Shown: piece by piece, positions 5,256-8,690 of the stretch
Position numbering within the stretch: the stretch's first letter is position 1
How the letters are laid out: every line of letters begins with the position of its first letter
DNA from: Chloroflexota bacterium
GTDB taxonomy: Bacteria > Chloroflexota > Dehalococcoidia > Dehalococcoidales > JAHJRU01
NCBI GenBank assembly: GCA_018830745.1
Contig: JAHJRU010000013.1
Location: 1-8,690 of the forward strand
Direction: 5' to 3'
DNA: 8,690 bases
The notes under the pieces: generated by a model
What the model was told of the DNA's origin: nothing
Databases searched by the model: none
Seen by the model: only the letters and a program-made list of their open reading frames with translations
Program-made: the position numbers and the translations under genes

Positions 5256-7265
5256 ATGGAATCGGGCTTAGTGTGGGCATTTATTGCCAGTCTTTTAGCC
5301 CTGGGATTTGTGGGCTACCTGTCGTACTCCGTACTGAAGGAAAGCGAAGGTAACGAGAAGATGAAGGAGATTTCTCTTGCCATCCGCTCGGGGGCTATCG
5401 CTTTTCTACGCCGGGAGTACATCACTCTGGGCATCTTCACCGCAATCCTGTTCATCGTCCTGGCTATATTTATTGACCCCAAGCCCTGGGTAGCGGTTGC
5501 CTACCTGTTTGGCACCGTCACCTCAGCGCTTGCCGGGTACATCGGGATGGCTATCGCCACCAGAGCTAATGTCAGGACAGCCAATGCCGCTACCAGCAGC
5601 TGGGCGAGGGCACTGAAAATAGCCTTTAACAGCGGAGCGGTAATGGGCTTCTCAGTAGTAGGTCTGGGTTTGCTGGGACTGGTCATTGTGGCTTTCCTCT
5701 GGAAAGACTCCCACGTATGGCTGGGCTTCGCCTTCGGTGCGTCATCGGTAGCCCTGTTTTTGAGGGCCGGTGGCGGCATCTTTACCAAGAGCGCCGACGT
5801 CGGCGCCGACCTGGTGGGCAAGGTTGAAGCCGGTATCCCGGAAGACGACCCCAGAAATCCGGCGGTTATCGCCGATAACGTAGGCGATAACGTAGGTGAC
5901 GTAGCCGGTATGGGCTCTGACCTGTATGAGTCCTACGTCTCGGCTATCGCCGCTTCCATGGTCCTGGGAGTGGTCGTCCTTGGTGCTGTCAATGGCATGA
6001 TGCTCCCCCTGGTACTGGGTGCCTTAGGCATCGTCGTTTCCATTATCGGTGCTCTGTCAGTGAGGCCGAAAGACTTTAAGGGTAGTTTCGAACAGCAGGT
6101 AGCCAAGGCACACGCTACCATGAATACCGGAGTGTATGTCAGCAACGGCCTTATGATAATCGCCAGTTTCTTTATCATAAGGGCTTTCACCGGCGAACTG
6201 GCACTGTTCGGAGCGCTCATTTCAGGTCTACTCGCCGGCTTCCTTATCGGACAGGTAACCGAATACTACACCTCGGCTGAGCATAAGCCGGTCAAGCAAA
6301 TAGCGGAAAGCGCTCAAACCGGGGCGGCCGTTACCATAATCGAGGGACTGGCTACCGGCATGATGAGCACCGTCCTGCCGGTAATACTGGTAGCCATAGC
6401 CACCGTTTTGGCTTACTATTTCGGCGGGCTGCTGGGCATAGCCGTAGCCGCTATGGGCATGCTCATTAACCTGGGAATGCTGCTGGCTATGGACTGCTAC
6501 GGTCCAATCGCCGATAATGCCGCCGGCATTGCCGAGATGGCTAACCTGGGCAAAGACGTTAGAGAGCGCTGCGAGGCGCTGGATGCCGTGGGTAATACCA
6601 CCGCCGCACTGGGCAAGGGCTTTGCCATTGCCTCCGCCGCCCTGGCTGCACTGGCATGGCTCGCCGTTTACTTCGAAGTAGCCAAGGTTGACATAGCCAG
6701 CCTGACCGAAGTGCCGGTCATTGTCGGTGTATTGATTGGCGGCATATTGACCTTCATCTTCAGCGCCCTGGCAATGAGAGGGGTCAGCAGTGGCGCCGAT
6801 GAAATCGTCAAAGAGGTCAGAAGGCAGTTTAAGGAAATCAAGGGGCTGATGGAAGGAGAAGCCAAACCTGATTACGTCAGCTGCGTTGATATCGCCACCA
6901 AGAAGGCACTCAGCTCGATGTTTATTCCCGGTATACTGGTCATTGCCGTTCCGCTCGCCCTTGGCTTCACCCTTGGTCCTGCATCAGTAGCCGGTCTCCT
7001 GGTCGGCGCGCTGCTAACCGGGTTCCTTATGGCAGTAATGATGGCTAATTCCGGTGGCGCCTGGGATAACGCCAAGAAATACATCGAGGCTGGTAACCTG
7101 GGCGGCAAGGGCAGCGCGGCTCATAAGGCTGCGGTAATCGGTGATACGGTGGGCGACCCGTTCAAAGACACGGCCGGACCATCACTCAACATCCTGATTA
7201 AGCTGGTCGGTAAAGTGGCAGTAATATTCGGCCCCATATTCATCGTTCTGATTACGCTGGATTAA
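5256..7265 (+). CDS. hppA: Membrane-bound ion-translocating pyrophosphatase, K+-dependent type
   Basis: The protein couples hydrolysis of cytoplasmic pyrophosphate to export of H+ and/or Na+ across the membrane. It has 669 residues and about sixteen membrane segments, as expected. Substrate and Mg2+ motifs are FTKSADVGADLVGKVE (176-191), DNVGDNVGDVAG (207-218), SDLYES (221-226), GPIADNAAGIAEM (416-428), and GDTVGDPFKDTAGPSLN (629-645). The potassium determinant after GNTT (446-449) is A450 with G453, where K+-independent enzymes have Lys and Thr, so this one should need K+. D222 and E225 sit where the ion-gate acidic residues of the Thermotoga Na+-pumping enzyme lie, and K649 may be its partner, so Na+ transport is possible. 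Sequence reading alone cannot settle the ion. The gene is flanked by terminators on both sides and looks monocistronic. Confidence 0.97.
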   Translation: MESGLVWAFIASLLALGFVGYLSYSVLKESEGNEKMKEISLAIRSGAIAFLRREYITLGIFTAILFIVLAIFIDPKPWVAVAYLFGTVTSALAGYIGMAIATRANVRTANAATSSWARALKIAFNSGAVMGFSVVGLGLLGLVIVAFLWKDSHVWLGFAFGASSVALFLRAGGGIFTKSADVGADLVGKVEAGIPEDDPRNPAVIADNVGDNVGDVAGMGSDLYESYVSAIAASMVLGVVVLGAVNGMMLPLVLGALGIVVSIIGALSVRPKDFKGSFEQQVAKAHATMNTGVYVSNGLMIIASFFIIRAFTGELALFGALISGLLAGFLIGQVTEYYTSAEHKPVKQIAESAQTGAAVTIIEGLATGMMSTVLPVILVAIATVLAYYFGGLLGIAVAAMGMLINLGMLLAMDCYGPIADNAAGIAEMANLGKDVRERCEALDAVGNTTAALGKGFAIASAALAALAWLAVYFEVAKVDIASLTEVPVIVGVLIGGILTFIFSALAMRGVSSGADEIVKEVRRQFKEIKGLMEGEAKPDYVSCVDIATKKALSSMFIPGILVIAVPLALGFTLGPASVAGLLVGALLTGFLMAVMMANSGGAWDNAKKYIEAGNLGGKGSAAHKAAVIGDTVGDPFKDTAGPSLNILIKLVGKVAVIFGPIFIVLITLD

Positions 7266-7292
7266 GCCGGACAACTTACGACTGCTAACATG

Positions 7293-7330
7293 GAGAGGCG
7301 AGGCTAAACACCTTGCCTCTCTTATTGTTT
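7293..7330 (+). terminator. Intrinsic terminator after hppA
   Basis: GAGAGGCGAGG (7293-7303) pairs with CCTTGCCTCTC (7311-7321) over 11 bp with one G-T wobble and a 7-nt loop. A T-rich but interrupted tract (TTATTGTTT, 7322-7330) follows. It starts 28 nt after the hppA stop. The same hairpin lies just past the stop of the convergent hydrolase gene, but the - strand lacks a T tract after it, so termination is better supported for hppA. Confidence 0.78.
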
Positions 7331-7952
7331 ACAAACCGCGCAGCCAGGGATTTCCCCGGCGCTCAGCGCCTATGGTTGATTCAGGACCATGACCGGAGTA
7401 AACCACAGTATTATCCGGCAGCGTCATGAGCCTGGTGTGAATGCTGTTCATTAACTGGCTATGGCTGCCGTTGGGAAAGTCAGTGCGGCCTATGCCGTAA
7501 TTGAACAGGGTATCCCCGGGAAATACCACCCCCTCCCCCAGCAGGGAAATACCCCCCGGACTGTGGCCGGGTGTGTGCAGAACCTCAAAGTGCAACTCAC
7601 CGACATCCAGCCTGTCCCCGTCCCTGAGCCACCTGTCTGGAAATGGCAGGGCGGGATAAAGCGACCCCACCATAGAACTTAAAGGCCTGTCCTGGATAAG
7701 ACTGCTTTCATCCGAGTGAACGCAGAAAGCGGCTCCCGTCGCCTCCTTCATCTCACCCACCGCCCCAATATGGTCGATATGCCCGTGAGTTAAGACAATA
7801 TACTTTATGTCAAGTTTAGTTTCGTTGATGTGCTTCAGGATAGCGCCGGCGTCGCCTCCTGGGTCGATAACCATACCCTCTCCGGTTGATTCCGAGCCCA
7901 CAATATAGCAATTGGTAGCATACGGTTGTATTACCAGTCCCCTTATAATCAA
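7329..7952 (-). CDS. Metallo-beta-lactamase fold hydrolase (glyoxalase II-like)
   Basis: This is a 207-residue cytoplasmic enzyme of the short glyoxalase II-like group (YcbL-type), which hydrolyses thioesters or related substrates. The true substrate is unknown. The N-terminus GLVIQPYATNCYIVG is typical. The dinuclear metal site is complete: THGHIDHIG (55-63, with H56, H58, D60, H61), HTPGHSPGG (126-134, H130), FPGDTLF (144-150, bridging D147) and YSGHGP (185-190, H188). The GIGRTDFPNGS segment (153-163) is also characteristic of the group. It lacks the C-terminal helical glutathione-binding domain of classical glyoxalase II, whose length is about 250. The start is a TTG at 7952-7950, chosen because it fits the family N-terminus and has AGAGGTG 4 nt upstream. 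No in-frame ATG is nearby. It is transcribed convergently with hppA and divergently from the nucleotidyltransferase gene. Confidence 0.93.
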   Translation of the reverse strand: MIIRGLVIQPYATNCYIVGSESTGEGMVIDPGGDAGAILKHINETKLDIKYIVLTHGHIDHIGAVGEMKEATGAAFCVHSDESSLIQDRPLSSMVGSLYPALPFPDRWLRDGDRLDVGELHFEVLHTPGHSPGGISLLGEGVVFPGDTLFNYGIGRTDFPNGSHSQLMNSIHTRLMTLPDNTVVYSGHGPESTIGAERRGNPWLRGL

Positions 7953-7956
7953 AATG

Positions 7957-7963
7957 CACCTCT
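7957..7963 (-). promoter_or_regulatory. Ribosome binding site supporting the TTG start of the hydrolase gene
   Basis: On the - strand AGAGGTG lies 4 nt ahead of TTG (7952-7950). It supports a non-ATG start, which the conserved family N-terminus also requires. Confidence 0.7.
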
Positions 7964-7996
7964 ATCAATTTATTTATGTAACGCGTCTCACACTTT

Positions 7997-8026
7997 ACTT
8001 TACCATCTATCTGAGCCAGCCACCAA
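7997..8026 (-). promoter_or_regulatory. Candidate extended -10 promoter for the hydrolase gene
   Basis: Reading the - strand, TTGGTG (8026-8021, three of six to TTGACA) is followed after 18 nt by TAAAGT (8002-7997, four of six to TATAAT), with TG at 8005-8004 one base ahead. A start near 7990 would leave a leader of roughly 38 nt including the AGAGGTG site. The -35 is weak, so the call rests on the extended -10. Confidence 0.38.
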
Positions 8027-8035
8027 ATGCGCCAA

Positions 8036-8046
8036 TATGGTAAAAT
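8036..8046 (+). promoter_or_regulatory. Candidate extended -10 promoter for the nucleotidyltransferase gene
   Basis: TATGGTAAAAT contains TAAAAT (8041-8046, five of six to TATAAT) with TG one base upstream (8038-8039). No good -35 is visible at 16-18 nt. A start near 8053 gives a leader of about 43 nt with GAGAGG (8085-8090) as ribosome binding site, 5 nt from the ATG. It stands back to back with the - strand candidate promoter. Confidence 0.5.
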
Positions 8047-8095
8047 ACGAATGTCCAATGAAAACACAGCACTGGTTCATTAAAGAGAGGCAGAA

Positions 8096-8690
8096 ATGAA
8101 AGCCGTTATCCTGGTTGGCGGCGAAGCTACCAGACTGCGTCCGCTAACCTGCAATATACCCAAGGCTATGGTCCCGGTGCTCAACAGGCCATTTCTGGAG
8201 CACGTCATTCGTCACCTCGGTTCCCACCAGGTCACGGATGTAATTTTGGCTCAGAGCACCCTTTCACAACCCATTCGCCAGTATTTCAATAATGGCCACG
8301 AATTCGGGATTAAACTGCACTATTCCATAGAGGACAAGCCACTGGGAACGGCCGGTGCCGTAAAGCTGGCCGAGAGGTATCTGGATGAGACTTTCTTCGG
8401 GCTAAACGGCGATACTTTCACCGACCTTGACATCACGGCCATGCTGGCATTCCATCGAGAACGAAGGGCTAAAGTAACCATCGCCCTGACGCCGGTGGAC
8501 GACCCTACCAGCTATGGTTTGATAGAAACCGATGCCGACGATAGGATTACCCGTTTCCTGGAGAAGCCAAGCCCGGAGCAGGTAACCACCAATATGATAA
8601 ACGCCGGCACCTACATACTGGAACCCGATGTCCTGAAACACATCCCGCCGGGAACCATGTCCAGCTTCGAGCGTGAGCTATTCCCCTTAC
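8096..8690 (+). CDS. Sugar-phosphate nucleotidyltransferase (probably mannose-1-phosphate guanylyltransferase type), 3' end outside the window
   Basis: The enzyme activates a sugar 1-phosphate with an NTP to give an NDP-sugar for cell-surface polysaccharide or glycoconjugate synthesis. The frame from the ATG at 8096 stays open to the right edge (198 residues visible). The N-terminal nucleotide-binding signature is AVILVGGEATRLRPLT (3-18), with Ala11 where many members have Gly in GGxGTRL. IPKAMVPVLNRPFLEHVI (21-38) follows with the conserved PK. Next come EDKPLGTAGA (79-88), the metal-binding LNGDTFTDLD (103-112, D106), PTSYGLIE (137-144), FLEKPSP (154-160), NAGTYILEP (169-177) and SSFERELFPL (189-198), the last close to the SxExxxFP pattern of GDP-mannose pyrophosphorylases. 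The choice of GTP and mannose over dTTP or UTP and glucose is uncertain, because a diagnostic C-terminal domain, if present, lies outside the window. Confidence 0.92.
   Translation, partial: MKAVILVGGEATRLRPLTCNIPKAMVPVLNRPFLEHVIRHLGSHQVTDVILAQSTLSQPIRQYFNNGHEFGIKLHYSIEDKPLGTAGAVKLAERYLDETFFGLNGDTFTDLDITAMLAFHRERRAKVTIALTPVDDPTSYGLIETDADDRITRFLEKPSPEQVTTNMINAGTYILEPDVLKHIPPGTMSSFERELFPL

Noticed and set aside
5872..5904. Tandem 12-nt repeat GATAACGTAGGC/GATAACGTAGGT
   Set aside because: It encodes the conserved DNVGDNVGD active-site motif of the pyrophosphatase and is explained by the protein sequence.
7944..7949. Perfect TATAAT on the + strand inside the start of the hydrolase gene
   Set aside because: It encodes the Ile-Ile codons on the - strand, has no matching -35 box and lies about 150 nt from the nucleotidyltransferase start, which has a better candidate at 8036-8046.
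8117..8149. Ala in place of Gly in the GGxGTRL signature of the nucleotidyltransferase
   Set aside because: As far as I recall, GGxATRLRP variants are common in this family, so it is not evidence of an inactive enzyme.

Overview
The window reads as ordinary, densely packed bacterial chromosome, probably from the Chloroflexota, class Dehalococcoidia or a relative. That assignment is inferred from gene content: a ThiD2-ThiE fusion, a translin-family protein (mostly an archaeal and eukaryotic family), a K+-dependent membrane pyrophosphatase, and moderate GC. No rRNA or single marker gene fixes it. I see no mobile element, CRISPR array, tRNA or rRNA, and no stretch over 300 bases lacks a gene.

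Region 1 (1-3009, + strand) is one compact cluster: the 3' part of tmk (dTMP kinase), mnmA (tRNA 2-thiouridylase), rnhB (RNase HII), a small unrecognised membrane protein, and a YraN/UPF0102 nuclease-fold protein. These genes are 15 nt apart or overlap by 35, 14 and 4 nt, so co-transcription and translational coupling are likely. The theme is nucleotide supply, tRNA modification and genome maintenance.

Region 2 (3021-5216, + strand) starts at a good extended -10 promoter. It holds fmdB (zinc ribbon), the ThiD2-ThiE fusion (thiamine phosphate synthesis) and a translin-family protein, with overlaps of 1 and 4 nt. It ends at a textbook intrinsic terminator. A second promoter-like element lies between the translin gene and that terminator, so a short leader or small RNA is possible.

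Region 3 (5218-7330) is monocistronic hppA, a roughly 16-helix ion-pumping pyrophosphatase with an excellent ribosome binding site, followed by a hairpin terminator. Region 4 is a convergent metallo-beta-lactamase-fold hydrolase on the - strand (7329-7952). A 143-nt divergent intergenic region then leads to a sugar-phosphate nucleotidyltransferase that runs off the right edge (8096-8690).

No wholly new system is evident. The points most worth a second look are the bacterial translin homologue in a thiamine operon, a Cys in place of the Arg of the RNase HII GRG motif, the promoter-to-terminator segment ahead of hppA, a repeated extended -10 pattern at all four candidate promoters, and the small membrane protein between rnhB and yraN.
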